Virus record (IMG/VR): IMGVR_UViG_3300045999_003132
Span: 1 to 56,298 of that record
Direction: 5' to 3' (one strand)
Source: a virus
Length of the DNA stretch: 56,298 nt
The notes beneath the pieces were generated by a model, which was given only the letters and a program-made list of their open reading frames with translations, did not search any database and was not told where the DNA came from. Each line of letters starts with the position of its first letter. Position 1 is the stretch's first letter. This document shows, one piece after another, positions 24,772-31,850 of this stretch. The translations under genes were made by a program, and so were the position numbers.

Positions 24772-25797
24772 ATGAAAGGACTTCCCCAACAGGTTACTGG
24801 TAAGGCGGTAGAGGAAATGATGGCTAAGTTCCCATCACTCCCCTCAATGACCATCGCCAAGAAATTACTTGCAGAGTTCCCCGAACTATTTACAACCTTA
24901 GACAACGCCCGTTCTTCCGTTCGCTATTATCGCGGGACAATAGGCAATGCTGCGCGGGGTAGGCGTGGCATAGCTGAACGCCCCGAACCCGCTCAACACG
25001 CTAACGCGATGGGTATCCCGAACCCGTTTCACCTGCCCGACTCCGATGAGCCTGAGTGGGAGCCTTACGTAATCCCCCCATCGGTAACGCGGCTATTGGT
25101 GCTATCCGATGTTCACATACCATACCACAACATTGAAGCGGTCACGCTTGCGCTGCAATACGGCAAGGACAAAGGCGTTAACGGTATCATGCTGAACGGT
25201 GACATCCTTGACTTTTACGGGCTAAGTTCCTTTGAGAAAGACCCGCGCAAAAGACGTTTCTCCGAGGAGTTGGAGATGGGGCGGCAATTCCTAAGGGTTC
25301 TGCGAAAAGAGTTTGATGGCGTGCCGATTTACTACAAACTTGGCAACCATTGCGAACGGTATGAACGCTATCTGCGAATTAAGGCCCCTGAATTATTGGA
25401 CGTGTCAGAGTTTAGGTTAGACGTTCTTTTGAAGTTTGGCGAACTTGGAATTGAGTTAATCGACGACATGAGGATAGTCCATTTTGGCCGCCTCAACATC
25501 ATGCACGGTCACGAGTTCGGGCGGTCTGTCTTTTCGCCTGTGAACCCTGCCCGTGGCGCGTACATGAGAGCAAAGGAAAATTGCATCATTGGACACCACC
25601 ACCAAACAAGCAGCCACGCAGAGCCGACCATGAACGGCAAAGTGATCAACACGTGGTCTACTGGTTGCCTCTGCGAACTGCACCCGACCTATATGCCAAT
25701 CAACAAATGGAACCGTGGCTTTGCCTATGTTGAGCGCGAACCCGATGGAGACTTCACCGTACACAATCACACCATTATTAACGGCAAGGTGAGATGA
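24772..25797 (+). CDS. Calcineurin-like metallophosphoesterase
   Basis: The 341 residues contain all metal-binding blocks of the family: SDVHIPYH (near 110), NGDILDFYG (near 143), LGNHCERYE (near 190), MHGHEFG (near 244) and GHHHQTS (near 274). The substrate could be nucleic acid ends, nucleotides or phosphoproteins. Residues 1-70 form a helical, HTH-like extension (TIAKKLLAEFPELFTTLDN) that may bind DNA. The ATG at 24772 is preferred because of the promoter spacing; 24754 is an in-frame alternative. It heads a three-gene overlapping unit. Confidence 0.88.
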   Translation: MKGLPQQVTGKAVEEMMAKFPSLPSMTIAKKLLAEFPELFTTLDNARSSVRYYRGTIGNAARGRRGIAERPEPAQHANAMGIPNPFHLPDSDEPEWEPYVIPPSVTRLLVLSDVHIPYHNIEAVTLALQYGKDKGVNGIMLNGDILDFYGLSSFEKDPRKRRFSEELEMGRQFLRVLRKEFDGVPIYYKLGNHCERYERYLRIKAPELLDVSEFRLDVLLKFGELGIELIDDMRIVHFGRLNIMHGHEFGRSVFSPVNPARGAYMRAKENCIIGHHHQTSSHAEPTMNGKVINTWSTGCLCELHPTYMPINKWNRGFAYVEREPDGDFTVHNHTIINGKVR

Positions 25798-25982
25798 GCA
25801 GAACAGAGGCCGTTACATTCGCCCGTGACCTTTGGCCGCTATTCAAGACCATGCCCCGTGATGAGTGGCGGCAACACTTCGCGCAGGTCGCACGGAGTCG
25901 GGGTGAATCGGAACAATGGATAAGTCACGCCCTTGCATGGATTGAACCCGCTTTTAACTTCGGAATGACCCACGGAATATGA
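25794..25982 (+). CDS. Small helical protein of unknown function
   Basis: The 62 residues (FARDLWPLFKTMPRDEWRQH, then QWISHALAWIEPAFNFGMTH) look like a compact helical domain rich in Trp and Arg. No family is recognised. Four-base overlaps on both sides place it in the metallophosphatase operon. Confidence 0.6.
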   Translation: MSRTEAVTFARDLWPLFKTMPRDEWRQHFAQVARSRGESEQWISHALAWIEPAFNFGMTHGI

Positions 25983-26170
25983 GCCTACGCCACGAACAGC
26001 ATCAGTCACTCATCTATACGCGGGAATTGCTGTTTGATTTGCTGCACCCGTCAACGCGGCCGAAGACCGTTGCCGAAACTAAGGCAAGGGTGAAGCGTTG
26101 TCTCCGTCACTTTCCACCTTTGCGCGAAAGTGGCGAGCCGATGTTTTCACAGGATGGGGTTGAGCCGTAA
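25979..26170 (+). CDS. Small protein of unknown function
   Basis: The 63 residues contain MSLRHEQHQSLIYTRELLFD and CLRHFPPLRESGEPMFSQD. It is basic and His/Cys-containing, without a clear CxxC metal site. It is the last gene of the metallophosphatase operon and is followed by the terminator at 26232. Confidence 0.6.
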   Translation: MSLRHEQHQSLIYTRELLFDLLHPSTRPKTVAETKARVKRCLRHFPPLRESGEPMFSQDGVEP

Positions 26171-26185
26171 TTCCAAAGCAATACC

Positions 26186-26263
26186 TATCTTCGCCCATCC
26201 GTTCCGAACGCCTAAAACGCTTCGGGCATTTACCCGCTCACTTTCACAGGTGGGCGGGTTTCT
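26186..26263 (+). ncRNA. Short promoter-terminator unit A
   Basis: A near-match -7 box TATCTTCG (26186-26193) is followed by a CCGAA/TTCGG hairpin and the terminator below, giving a possible RNA of about 65 bases. It could also be just the 3' end of the operon upstream. Confidence 0.3.
26232..26263 (+). terminator. Intrinsic terminator
   Basis: ACCCGCTCA pairs with TGGGCGGGT over nine positions (one G-T) around a ten-base loop, followed by TTTCTTT. Confidence 0.75.
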
Positions 26264-26264
26264 T

Positions 26265-26272
26265 TATCTTTG
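26265..26272 (+). promoter_or_regulatory. -7 promoter box of short transcript B
   Basis: TATCTTTG matches TAnnTTTG and begins within the T-rich tail of the preceding terminator. Confidence 0.6.
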
Positions 26273-26275
26273 CCC

Positions 26276-26385
26276 CGTTCCTTTTCCTTTGGATTGGGAC
26301 TTACAGAAGCCTTGCACGTTGTGCCGTATCAACGTGACCCGCAAGGATGGGGTAGGGATGTCCCTGCCGCCTTGCGGGTTTTTCT
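26276..26385 (+). ncRNA. Putative small RNA B
   Basis: About 110 bases lie between the box at 26265 and the terminator at 26337-26385. A CACGTT/AACGTG hairpin precedes the terminator stem, which itself encloses an AGGG/CCCT hairpin. A frame running through this region (to 26393) crosses two terminators and is not credible as a gene. Confidence 0.45.
26337..26385 (+). terminator. Intrinsic terminator
   Basis: ACCCGCAAGG and CCTTGCGGGT pair perfectly over ten bases and are followed by TTTTTC. Confidence 0.8.
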
Positions 26386-26393
26386 TATTTTAG
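26386..26393 (+). promoter_or_regulatory. Variant -7 box before endolysin
   Basis: TATTTTAG, CCGC, then ATG at 26398. It has the same form as the box before the metallophosphatase. Confidence 0.4.
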
Positions 26394-26397
26394 CCGC

Positions 26398-26823
26398 ATG
26401 AAACGCCCTGCGCACTTCACCATCCACGAACTGGCCGACCCGTCCATCATTGCAGAACGTGGAGAAGATGCAACGTGGGGACTACTTGACCCCCGTTTGT
26501 TTCCCGCTTTGGACTGGTTGCGTGGCATCTTCGGGCCTATCCATATCAACGGGGGACGGTTCAAAGAGTCGGGGTTGAGGCGCAAGGACACGCCAACGGG
26601 TTCACCCAAGTCAGCCCACAAGAACGGACAGGCTTACGATTTGAAACCAAAGGCGCAAGGTGTCACCGTTCAGAAGATGTACGCTTACGTATTGGCTAAT
26701 GAAGCCGAGGCCATGCGCCACGGTATCACAGAAGTTGAGGACATACGCGACACCCCGACATGGCTGCACATTAGTTGCCGTCCTCACACGTTGGGCAACA
26801 AGATTAGAATAGTCAGACCATGA
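26398..26823 (+). CDS. Endolysin, M15-type D,D-peptidase
   Basis: The 141 residues match the short M15 zinc peptidases used as phage endolysins: FTIHELADPS start, PIHINGGRF, the zinc-binding SAHKNGQAYDL (His and Asp) and TWLHISCRP (second His). It should cut the D-Ala-linked peptide cross-bridge of peptidoglycan. No signal peptide is visible, so a holin is needed. It has a private promoter and terminators just upstream, and its stop overlaps the ATG of a small TM protein. Confidence 0.9.
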   Translation: MKRPAHFTIHELADPSIIAERGEDATWGLLDPRLFPALDWLRGIFGPIHINGGRFKESGLRRKDTPTGSPKSAHKNGQAYDLKPKAQGVTVQKMYAYVLANEAEAMRHGITEVEDIRDTPTWLHISCRPHTLGNKIRIVRP

Positions 26824-26927
26824 GCATCAACGACCGCCCACCTTCACCCCATCTGATAGCAGCCGCCTGTCTGCTCATCGGTCTGCTTTGGCTTTGCGTG
26901 GTCGCGGCAAGTAATATGCCGTGGTAA
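26820..26927 (+). CDS. 35-residue single-TM protein next to endolysin
   Basis: This small ORF overlaps the endolysin stop by four bases (ATGA). It encodes one hydrophobic helix (LIAAACLLIGLLWLCVVAAS) with a short polar head. Position and topology suggest a lysis accessory protein, such as a pinholin or antiholin. Confidence 0.55.
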   Translation: MSINDRPPSPHLIAAACLLIGLLWLCVVAASNMPW

Positions 26928-26967
26928 ATAATTTTCGTTGCCGTGTCGGGCGCGTTGTTCTTTGGTG

Positions 26968-26975
26968 TATGTTTG
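26968..26975 (+). promoter_or_regulatory. -7 promoter box before 26998 gene
   Basis: TATGTTTG, an exact TAnnTTTG match, 22 bases before the ATG at 26998. Confidence 0.65.
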
Positions 26976-26997
26976 CGCTACACTAACGCGATACGCT

Positions 26998-27201
26998 ATG
27001 AAATACACGGGTAAGCTGTACGGACGTGCAGGCGGTATGCACTTTGATACGGGCCACACAACGGATGATTGGGATGCAATGGAGGCGCGTATTCAGAACA
27101 TTGAAAAGGCAATAGACCTGATTCAGAAAGCGCGTACATTAAATGGAGCGTATGGCAGCGATGCCCATTTGCAGGACGCTATAATTGCACTAAGCAAATG
27201 A
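26998..27201 (+). CDS. Small protein of unknown function
   Basis: The 67 residues start MKYTGKLYGRAGGMHFDTGH and end in a helix (IQNIEKAIDLIQKARTLNG). The pattern resembles short phage proteins that carry a beta-hairpin before a helix; no function is known to me. The ATG at 26998 is chosen from the promoter just upstream. It overlaps the spanin-like gene by four bases. Confidence 0.6.
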   Translation: MKYTGKLYGRAGGMHFDTGHTTDDWDAMEARIQNIEKAIDLIQKARTLNGAYGSDAHLQDAIIALSK

Positions 27202-27530
27202 CCCCCACGCAAACAACCATCCTCACCCACGCCCTGACCGCTGTCATTAGCGCGGCCATCACTTACGCCATCCTGACCGCTAACGACCCGATACCCGAAC
27301 CTGTTTCGGTTGAGGCCATCCAAGCGGAGGAACGCATTAGGTTGAGGCAAGAAGGCGCGGGGTTCGTCCGTGACTCATTACGTGCCACAGAATCGCGTAT
27401 CTCGGAACGACCTACACAACGGGCCGCGGTGAAACAGAAGTGGGCGCAAATCGCACGGGAACGGGCAAACGTGGGGGATAGCGTGGCGGGGGTGGAGTTG
27501 ATTGAACGGATTAACGGATGGGGGAAGTAA
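27198..27530 (+). CDS. Inner-membrane spanin-like protein
   Basis: The 110 residues have an N-terminal membrane helix (about 9-28, LTHALTAVISAAITYAILTA) and a charged periplasmic helical region (IQAEERIRLRQEGAGFVRDS), the Rz/i-spanin layout. Together with the endolysin and small TM protein it would complete lysis of a Gram-negative host. No outer-membrane lipoprotein partner was found overlapping it. Its stop codon touches the attC-like palindrome. Confidence 0.5.
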   Translation: MTPTQTTILTHALTAVISAAITYAILTANDPIPEPVSVEAIQAEERIRLRQEGAGFVRDSLRATESRISERPTQRAAVKQKWAQIARERANVGDSVAGVELIERINGWGK

Positions 27531-27623
27531 CGTTTGGTGGCTTGGCGAAGTACCGCCTTGCAGAATGTTGAAATTTAGTACAAAGGCTTGTGGCGGTATT
27601 TTGCCAAACCACTGTTATAAGCC
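27528..27623. repeat. Imperfect palindrome A, attC-like
   Basis: TAAC-GTTTGG ... GGCGAAGTACCGCC pairs imperfectly with GGCGGTATTTTGCCAAAC ... GTTATAAGCC. The TAAC...GTTA ends, the interrupted stems and the long loop resemble integron attC sites. The core heptamers do not fit the classical RYYYAAC/GTTRRRY consensus. Confidence 0.45.
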
Positions 27624-27664
27624 GTTTTTATTCGTGTTTGGCTTAACAATTAAATTTAAAAACA

Positions 27665-27922
27665 ATGTACAATTATCAAACTGAAAAATCGAAAATCTTT
27701 ACGGAAGATGGACAAGAAACATTCTTAAAAATCCGTGACAAAGTACAACAACTACTTAAACAAAGTGGTGCAGTAATGATGCAAAACGCAATTAGTGGAG
27801 TAACTGGCGATAGTTGGTTGCACTTAGCTTGTGTAGATAGGCTTGTTGAACTTAAAGAAATTCGGGAAATCACAAAAGAGAATGTTGCAGGTCAGCATCG
27901 TGTTTTCGTGTCGGTGTCCTAA
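27665..27922 (+). CDS. Low-GC cassette gene, unknown function
   Basis: The 85 residues (FLKIRDKVQQLLKQSGAVMM, NAISGVTGDSWLHLACVDRL, VELKEIREITKENVAGQHRV) look like a small winged-helix-type alpha/beta protein. Base composition is far more AT-rich than in the flanking phage genes. The gene sits between two palindromes whose inner ends are exact 10-base inverted copies (GTTATAAGCC / GGCTTATAAC). It is most likely a captured mobile cassette rather than a phage core gene. Confidence 0.65.
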   Translation: MYNYQTEKSKIFTEDGQETFLKIRDKVQQLLKQSGAVMMQNAISGVTGDSWLHLACVDRLVELKEIREITKENVAGQHRVFVSVS

Positions 27923-27925
27923 AAT

Positions 27926-28023
27926 GGCTTATAACTCGTTTATTTCCGCAACAAGACCCAACGATGAGACGCACAATATCAACTACTTATGATTTGAAAT
28001 GGGAGTTATCGGCAATGGCACTT
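27926..28023. repeat. Palindrome B, attC-like partner
   Basis: It opens with GGCTTATAAC, the exact reverse complement of the inner end of palindrome A. ATAACTC (27931) pairs with GAGTTAT (28013). It marks the right end of the cassette around 27665. Confidence 0.4.
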
Positions 28024-28055
28024 AGGCCGAATCTGCAACGCATCACAGACATGCC

Positions 28056-28439
28056 ATGCCCGTTCTAATAGCCATACTCACCTTCTGCACCCTGACCGCC
28101 TCCGCTCAGGTCACACTTACGCCCGTCCAAGTCCGCACGGTTCATGCTATCATGGACAGCGAGGCAAGGTTGCGCGAACAGGCGGCCATCGACTCCGCAC
28201 AGCTTGCGGACTATGCGACCGCTTTACATCTGTCCGAGGCGTTGCGAACTAAGGCCGAAGCTGACGCGGTTGACCTTCGTATAATCATTAACGCGGAAAA
28301 GAATCGGGCCGATAAGCTATTTCAATCGGTCACCAGTCAGGCGCGTAAGACCAGCGCACGTTCGGTCTGGGCGTGGGTCGCTACGTCCGTGGCCGTGGTG
28401 GAGGGTGTGATTATCGGGGTGGCGGTCGGAGTGAAGTAG
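28056..28439 (+). CDS. Exported coiled-coil membrane protein
   Basis: The 127 residues have a signal peptide (MPVLIAILTFCTLTASAQ), a helical charged region (about 35-100, DSEARLREQAAIDSAQLADY) and a C-terminal membrane helix (VWAWVATSVAVVEGVIIGVA). The layout places a coiled coil in the periplasm anchored from its C-terminus, which would suit a lysis or superinfection role. It follows the lysis genes; no family is recognised. Confidence 0.6.
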   Translation: MPVLIAILTFCTLTASAQVTLTPVQVRTVHAIMDSEARLREQAAIDSAQLADYATALHLSEALRTKAEADAVDLRIIINAEKNRADKLFQSVTSQARKTSARSVWAWVATSVAVVEGVIIGVAVGVK

Positions 28440-28575
28440 CAAATAAACTGGACAAGGTTAACCGCGTATGCCTTGCCGTTGGTGGGGCGTGACGATCGCA
28501 CCTATACCCGAACGTGGCCGCAAAATTTATTTTTTGTTGGACTGCGATTTGTGTTGCGCGTGTGGAATAGTGGTG

Positions 28576-28583
28576 TATATTTG
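28576..28583 (+). promoter_or_regulatory. -7 promoter box opening the replication region
   Basis: TATATTTG, exact match, 39 bases before the ATG at 28623. The region 28440-28575 upstream shows no gene. Confidence 0.65.
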
Positions 28584-28622
28584 CCCCGTCTTCCAACGGT
28601 GGATGGCGATAAAACAAACATC

Positions 28623-28889
28623 ATGACAAGCACATTTGAACTTCTGAAAAACGGAAAGGTAGCAACATCAGTATGGGCAAACACTACCACAAAAGAGATT
28701 TACCCCGCTAACCGCAACAGCTTCGGCTACAACGCTGAGAAATTCTACAATGCTTTTTGGGACAAGTACGGAAAGGACATGAAGACAAACCAAGGCAAGG
28801 CTAATTACAAGCGTTGGTTCTACTCAGCTGCATCAATGCAATCGGTGGGATTCAAATTGGTTCTTCGCGGTGAAAATCCCCTTTGGTAA
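28623..28889 (+). CDS. Small basic protein of unknown function
   Basis: The 88 residues include a beta-hairpin start (MTSTFELLKNGKVATSVWAN) and a Lys/Tyr/Trp-rich body (FYNAFWDKYGKDMKTNQGKA). The ATG at 28623 is chosen over the far upstream in-frame start because the promoter box lies in between. It is the first gene of the early-type region. Confidence 0.6.
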   Translation: MTSTFELLKNGKVATSVWANTTTKEIYPANRNSFGYNAEKFYNAFWDKYGKDMKTNQGKANYKRWFYSAASMQSVGFKLVLRGENPLW

Positions 28890-28934
28890 AAAAACACGGG
28901 GGCGATAACATCAAACCCGCTTAAAACACACACC

Positions 28935-29138
28935 ATGACCTTCACAGAACACATCGAACTTAGCGGCATCGGTCTAATCGTTTCGGGCGATTACGAATAT
29001 TGCTCAGGCGACCGAGACACGAATGGCAGCACCATCATCACCATTTGCAGCGTTGTGGTTGCTGAGTGGGACTTGGAGATTTACATGTCAATCACTCCCG
29101 ACATGGAAAGGCAGATCAAAGAACTCGTTAACCCTTAA
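28935..29138 (+). CDS. Small acidic protein of unknown function
   Basis: The 67 residues (HIELSGIGLIVSGDYEYCSG, VVVAEWDLEIYMSITPDMER) look like a short beta-rich protein with a C-terminal helix. Many phages carry such an acidic protein near recombination genes, but I cannot name it. It lies 11 bases before the ERF gene. Confidence 0.55.
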   Translation: MTFTEHIELSGIGLIVSGDYEYCSGDRDTNGSTIITICSVVVAEWDLEIYMSITPDMERQIKELVNP

Positions 29139-29149
29139 TCAATAACACC

Positions 29150-29845
29150 ATGAAACAATTAGCTAAGGCCGTCCTTGCCGTAATGGACGAAGTGAAAGGA
29201 GTAGAGAAGAACATGACTGTTGGCGCTGGTCAGAACACCTATAAAGGCGTTAGTGACAAAGATGTTAAATTGGCAATAGGTAGGGCGATGCAAAAGCATG
29301 GCCTTTGCCTTATGCCTATTGGCGTTGAGGAATCGGCACAGGTTGACCGTTGGGAGGCCGTAGACCCTTGGAGCAAATCAACTCCAAAAGAAACGAAGTG
29401 GTATCAATCTGTGTTCACCAAAGTCACTACGAAGTACCTTTTACTCCACGAAAGCGGTGAAAGCATTGAGTTGGCAAGTTATGGGCATGGAGTAGATCCG
29501 CAAGACAAGGGGGCTGGCAAAGCCACAACCTACGCGCTCAAGAACCTGTTACTTTATATGTTCCTTGTTCCAACGGGTACTATTGACGACACGGACACAA
29601 CGCACAGCGATAACATTCCAACGCCTCCACCTGCGACCGTTGCACCTGTCAGACCAGCGCAATCACTTAGCGAGATTGCGGCCAAACCCGCATCAGACGT
29701 TGCGCCCCTTGCCGCCATCAAATCGGCCAAGACACTACCCGAACTTGCGGCCGTGTGGAAATCGCTCACACAGGCGGAACAGAAGCTGCCAACGGTTACG
29801 GCTGCGAAGGATGCACGTAAGAACGAACTGACACCACAGCCATGA
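29150..29845 (+). CDS. ERF-family single-strand annealing recombinase
   Basis: The 231 residues match ERF recombinases in the first 145: LAKAVLAVMDEVKGVEKN, the KGVSDKDVKLAIGRAMQKHG segment, and GAGKATTYALKNLLLYMFLV, close to the G-x-G-x-A-x-TYA pattern conserved in ERF. A Pro/Thr-rich linker and a small helical end follow (TLPELAAVWKSLTQAEQKLP), a tail also seen on RecT/ERF proteins. Annealing with the SSB-like protein at 30933 is expected. Confidence 0.9.
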   Translation: MKQLAKAVLAVMDEVKGVEKNMTVGAGQNTYKGVSDKDVKLAIGRAMQKHGLCLMPIGVEESAQVDRWEAVDPWSKSTPKETKWYQSVFTKVTTKYLLLHESGESIELASYGHGVDPQDKGAGKATTYALKNLLLYMFLVPTGTIDDTDTTHSDNIPTPPPATVAPVRPAQSLSEIAAKPASDVAPLAAIKSAKTLPELAAVWKSLTQAEQKLPTVTAAKDARKNELTPQP

Positions 29846-30333
29846 GAAAGCCACTCTACCAAATCGAATCCGACTACCTTGCCATTGCAGACGCTTTGGA
29901 GACGGGGGAACTTACGCCCGAACTTGAGACGGCACTTGCCATTACCGAACAGGAATTGCAGGTTAAGGCGGTCGGGTACGGTTACATAATCAAAGACGCG
30001 GAGGCGAACATAGACGCTATTGATGCGGAGATTAAGCGCCTGCAAGCGTTGAAGAAATCGGAGCATACAAAGGCCGACAGGATGAAACAGGCCATTAGCC
30101 AAGCCATGCAGCTATTCGGAATCCACGAGGTCAAAACGCCCACGCTGAAACTATCCTTTCGCAAGTCAACGCGGGTGGTGGGAATGTCGTTCGATGAGTT
30201 GCCCGATGCCTACTTGACCATCGTGCCAGAGCAGCGAAAGCCGAACCTAACGGCTATTGGTGCAGCTATTAAGGAGGGGCAGACGGTGGGCGATTATCGC
30301 ATTGAAGAACATTTGAACCTTCAGATAAAATGA
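29842..30333 (+). CDS. Gp157-like protein
   Basis: The 163 residues match the siphovirus Gp157 family: YQIESDYLAIADALETGELT, then IKDAEANIDAIDAEIKRLQA and KADRMKQAISQAMQLFGIHE, then the beta end KTPTLKLSFRKS. The family is associated with ERF/RecT genes and reported phage-resistance phenotypes, without a settled mechanism. The four-base overlap with the ERF gene supports co-function. Confidence 0.85.
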   Translation: MRKPLYQIESDYLAIADALETGELTPELETALAITEQELQVKAVGYGYIIKDAEANIDAIDAEIKRLQALKKSEHTKADRMKQAISQAMQLFGIHEVKTPTLKLSFRKSTRVVGMSFDELPDAYLTIVPEQRKPNLTAIGAAIKEGQTVGDYRIEEHLNLQIK

Positions 30334-30485
30334 GCAACGACATCACATTCTGCACCAACGTCAACTGCCCGATGAAAGCCAACTGCAAGCGCGCAGACAG
30401 GCCGAAGGTTATTTACTGGATTTCACAGGCGTTGTTCGTTCCTAATGAGGACGGGAGTTGTTCCTACCTAATCCCGAAGCCATGA
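30330..30485 (+). CDS. Cys-rich small protein, zinc-binding candidate
   Basis: This 51-residue ORF has four spaced cysteines (FCTNVNCPMKANCKRA and later GSCSY), fitting one zinc site. It overlaps its neighbours by ATGA and four-base junctions and follows Gp157, so it is probably part of the recombination operon. Confidence 0.6.
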   Translation: MSNDITFCTNVNCPMKANCKRADRPKVIYWISQALFVPNEDGSCSYLIPKP

Positions 30486-30688
30486 AATACCTCTACATTT
30501 ACGTCTTCACCACCTGCGTACTCCCGTGGTCGCCTTGGTTCGGTGACAAGCCGCAAGCCGTGACCATTGAACCGACACCGCCAATCGTTCGCGAATACCT
30601 TTGCGATTGCGGGTGGCGTAAATACTACCTATGGCATGATGTGGTAGTCAGTCCTTTCAGTAAGCAACTTCAAAAACAACCTTTCTAA
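30482..30688 (+). CDS. Small protein of unknown function
   Basis: The 68 residues start MKYLYIYVFTTCVLPWSPWF, a hydrophobic segment that could be a membrane anchor or weak signal peptide, followed by a Pro-rich part and CDCGWRKYYLWHD with two cysteines. The ATG at 30482 overlaps the upstream stop and is preferred over 30458. Confidence 0.5.
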   Translation: MKYLYIYVFTTCVLPWSPWFGDKPQAVTIEPTPPIVREYLCDCGWRKYYLWHDVVVSPFSKQLQKQPF

Positions 30689-30690
30689 AA

Positions 30691-30936
30691 ATGATATTCG
30701 CAAGCGACCCAATCAAAGTGCCAAAGGACAAGCCCGAACTTGAACAACTAACGGCCATCTACTCACAGGAAGATGACTGCTGTAAATCGTCAGACTTCGG
30801 GAGACAGGACATTGAAATATCAACGCATGATGGAGGTGGAGGCAAATTCTACACCATCAGAACAGACCGCTGGGCGTTTGACAGCATCGAAGAACTTACA
30901 ACCCTAATCAATAACTTCATCAAGAAAACCAAATGA
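30691..30936 (+). CDS. Small protein of unknown function
   Basis: The 81 residues (LTAIYSQEDDCCKSSDFGRQ, then GKFYTIRTDRWAFDSIEELT) suggest an alpha/beta fold. No family is recognised. It overlaps the SSB-like gene by four bases. Confidence 0.55.
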   Translation: MIFASDPIKVPKDKPELEQLTAIYSQEDDCCKSSDFGRQDIEISTHDGGGGKFYTIRTDRWAFDSIEELTTLINNFIKKTK

Positions 30937-31253
30937 CAATCACAGGAACAATTCACCACATCGGCCCCGTTGAGACGGTGGGCAGTAACGGATTCACTAA
31001 GCAACTCTTAGTGGTCAACAACGGGCAGCAGTACGATAACCTAACGCCTATTGAGTTCGCGAAGGATAAGACCGCGCTACTCAACGGGCTAAGGGTAGGG
31101 CAGTCCGTGACCGTTCACACGAATGTTGGCGGGAGGGAATACAACGGCAAGTATTACCCAAGCGTAAGGGGTTGGAAAGTGGAGGCACAGTCCGCACCCG
31201 TGGCCGCGCAACGCCCATTGGTTGAGGACGTAAATGCGGATATTCCTTTTTGA
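30933..31253 (+). CDS. DUF3127-like OB-fold, SSB-like protein
   Basis: The 106 residues start MTITGTIHHIGPVETVGSNG and hold GQSVTVHTNVGGREYNGKYY, the pattern of the Bacteroidetes DUF3127 OB-fold proteins. They end in ...VNADIPF, an acidic-hydrophobic tail like that of single-strand binding proteins, which recruits partners. It likely coats single-stranded DNA for the ERF annealase and the primase-helicase. Confidence 0.75.
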   Translation: MTITGTIHHIGPVETVGSNGFTKQLLVVNNGQQYDNLTPIEFAKDKTALLNGLRVGQSVTVHTNVGGREYNGKYYPSVRGWKVEAQSAPVAAQRPLVEDVNADIPF

Positions 31254-31423
31254 TGGCAACCGTCCACGTACTCCGCAAAACGCCCGATTACCGCAAGGGT
31301 GACATCCTCAAACCGATGACCATCGGCAAACACAACAACCTGTACGGGGTGGATAGGGTCAACAAGTTCCACACGGTCGAGTTCATAGAGGCCCGACCCG
31401 ATACCTTCGAGATAAGACCTTAG
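31253..31423 (+). CDS. Small protein of unknown function
   Basis: This 56-residue ORF begins with an ATG overlapping the SSB-like stop. The product (TVHVLRKTPDYRKGDILKPM, then GVDRVNKFHTVEFIEARPD) is basic and beta-rich. A longer minus-strand frame over the same bases is judged a shadow because this frame continues the operon. Confidence 0.6.
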   Translation: MATVHVLRKTPDYRKGDILKPMTIGKHNNLYGVDRVNKFHTVEFIEARPDTFEIRP

Positions 31424-31426
31424 CCC

Positions 31427-31561
31427 GTGCGTGTATGGACTACCGTCCGCCTGTACGGGAGTGAATGGGCCATCCAGCTTGATAGTCAACGCGGTCTGCA
31501 TCGGGCGTGTGTAATCATGGGCCGCAATGGATGGCAAACAGGATTGAACCCTGCCCGTTAA
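31427..31561 (+). CDS. Possible 44-residue protein (GTG start)
   Basis: A GTG-started frame (RVWTTVRLYGSEWAIQLDSQ) follows the preceding stop closely and ends inside the terminator stem, a common arrangement for a last gene. Evidence is weak: a rare start and no family. Confidence 0.3.
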   Translation: MRVWTTVRLYGSEWAIQLDSQRGLHRACVIMGRNGWQTGLNPAR

Positions 31562-31585
31562 TTCGGGTGGGGTTCTCTTATTTAT
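31546..31585 (+). terminator. Intrinsic terminator ending recombination operon
   Basis: GAACCCTGCCCG and CGGGTGGGGTTC pair over 12 positions (two G-T) around TTAATT, followed by TCTTATTTATTTT. Confidence 0.8.
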
Positions 31586-31620
31586 TTTATGGCCTTTGTG
31601 ATTCGCGTTTATTCTTGGTG

Positions 31621-31628
31621 TATGTTTG
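31621..31628 (+). promoter_or_regulatory. -7 promoter box before 31652 gene
   Basis: TATGTTTG, exact TAnnTTTG match, 23 bases before the ATG. Confidence 0.65.
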
Positions 31629-31651
31629 CCCCGAACTTAAAACATCACGCC

Positions 31652-31807
31652 ATGAAAAAAGAATCAACAATTAACAGGAGGATTTCGAAATTGGAGGAAT
31701 CATTGTCCAAAATCAAAGCGGCAGAGAGCCTTAATCCTGTTTATAGGAAGAGGGCTATTTACACAATTAGGATATTACTTCGGGAGTTAAAGTGGGTTGT
31801 GAAATAA
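31652..31807 (+). CDS. Small basic coiled-coil protein
   Basis: The 51 residues (MKKESTINRRISKLEESLSK, then YRKRAIYTIRILLRELKWVV) are two amphipathic, Lys/Arg-rich helices. A DNA- or RNA-binding or small regulatory role is possible. It stands alone between two promoter boxes in an AT-rich stretch. Confidence 0.6.
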   Translation: MKKESTINRRISKLEESLSKIKAAESLNPVYRKRAIYTIRILLRELKWVVK

Positions 31808-31842
31808 TTTTTCGTGGGGTGTTGTGGGAATCAAATAAGGTG

Positions 31843-31850
31843 TATATTTG
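31843..31850 (+). promoter_or_regulatory. -7 promoter box before 31875 gene
   Basis: TATATTTG, exact match, 24 bases before the ATG at 31875. Confidence 0.65.

Noticed and set aside
26130-26393. 87-codon plus-strand frame
   Set aside because: It runs through two intrinsic terminators and a promoter box, and its product has no domain character.
27502-27684. 60-codon plus-strand frame
   Set aside because: It lies across the end of the spanin-like gene and palindrome A; the region is better explained as a recombination-site-like repeat.
29554-30102. 182-codon minus-strand frame
   Set aside because: It lies opposite ERF and Gp157, both recognised families on the plus strand, and no promoter box points into it.
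31154-31537. 127-codon minus-strand frame
   Set aside because: The plus-strand frame 31253-31423 continues the operon with an ATGA overlap, so the minus frame is a shadow.
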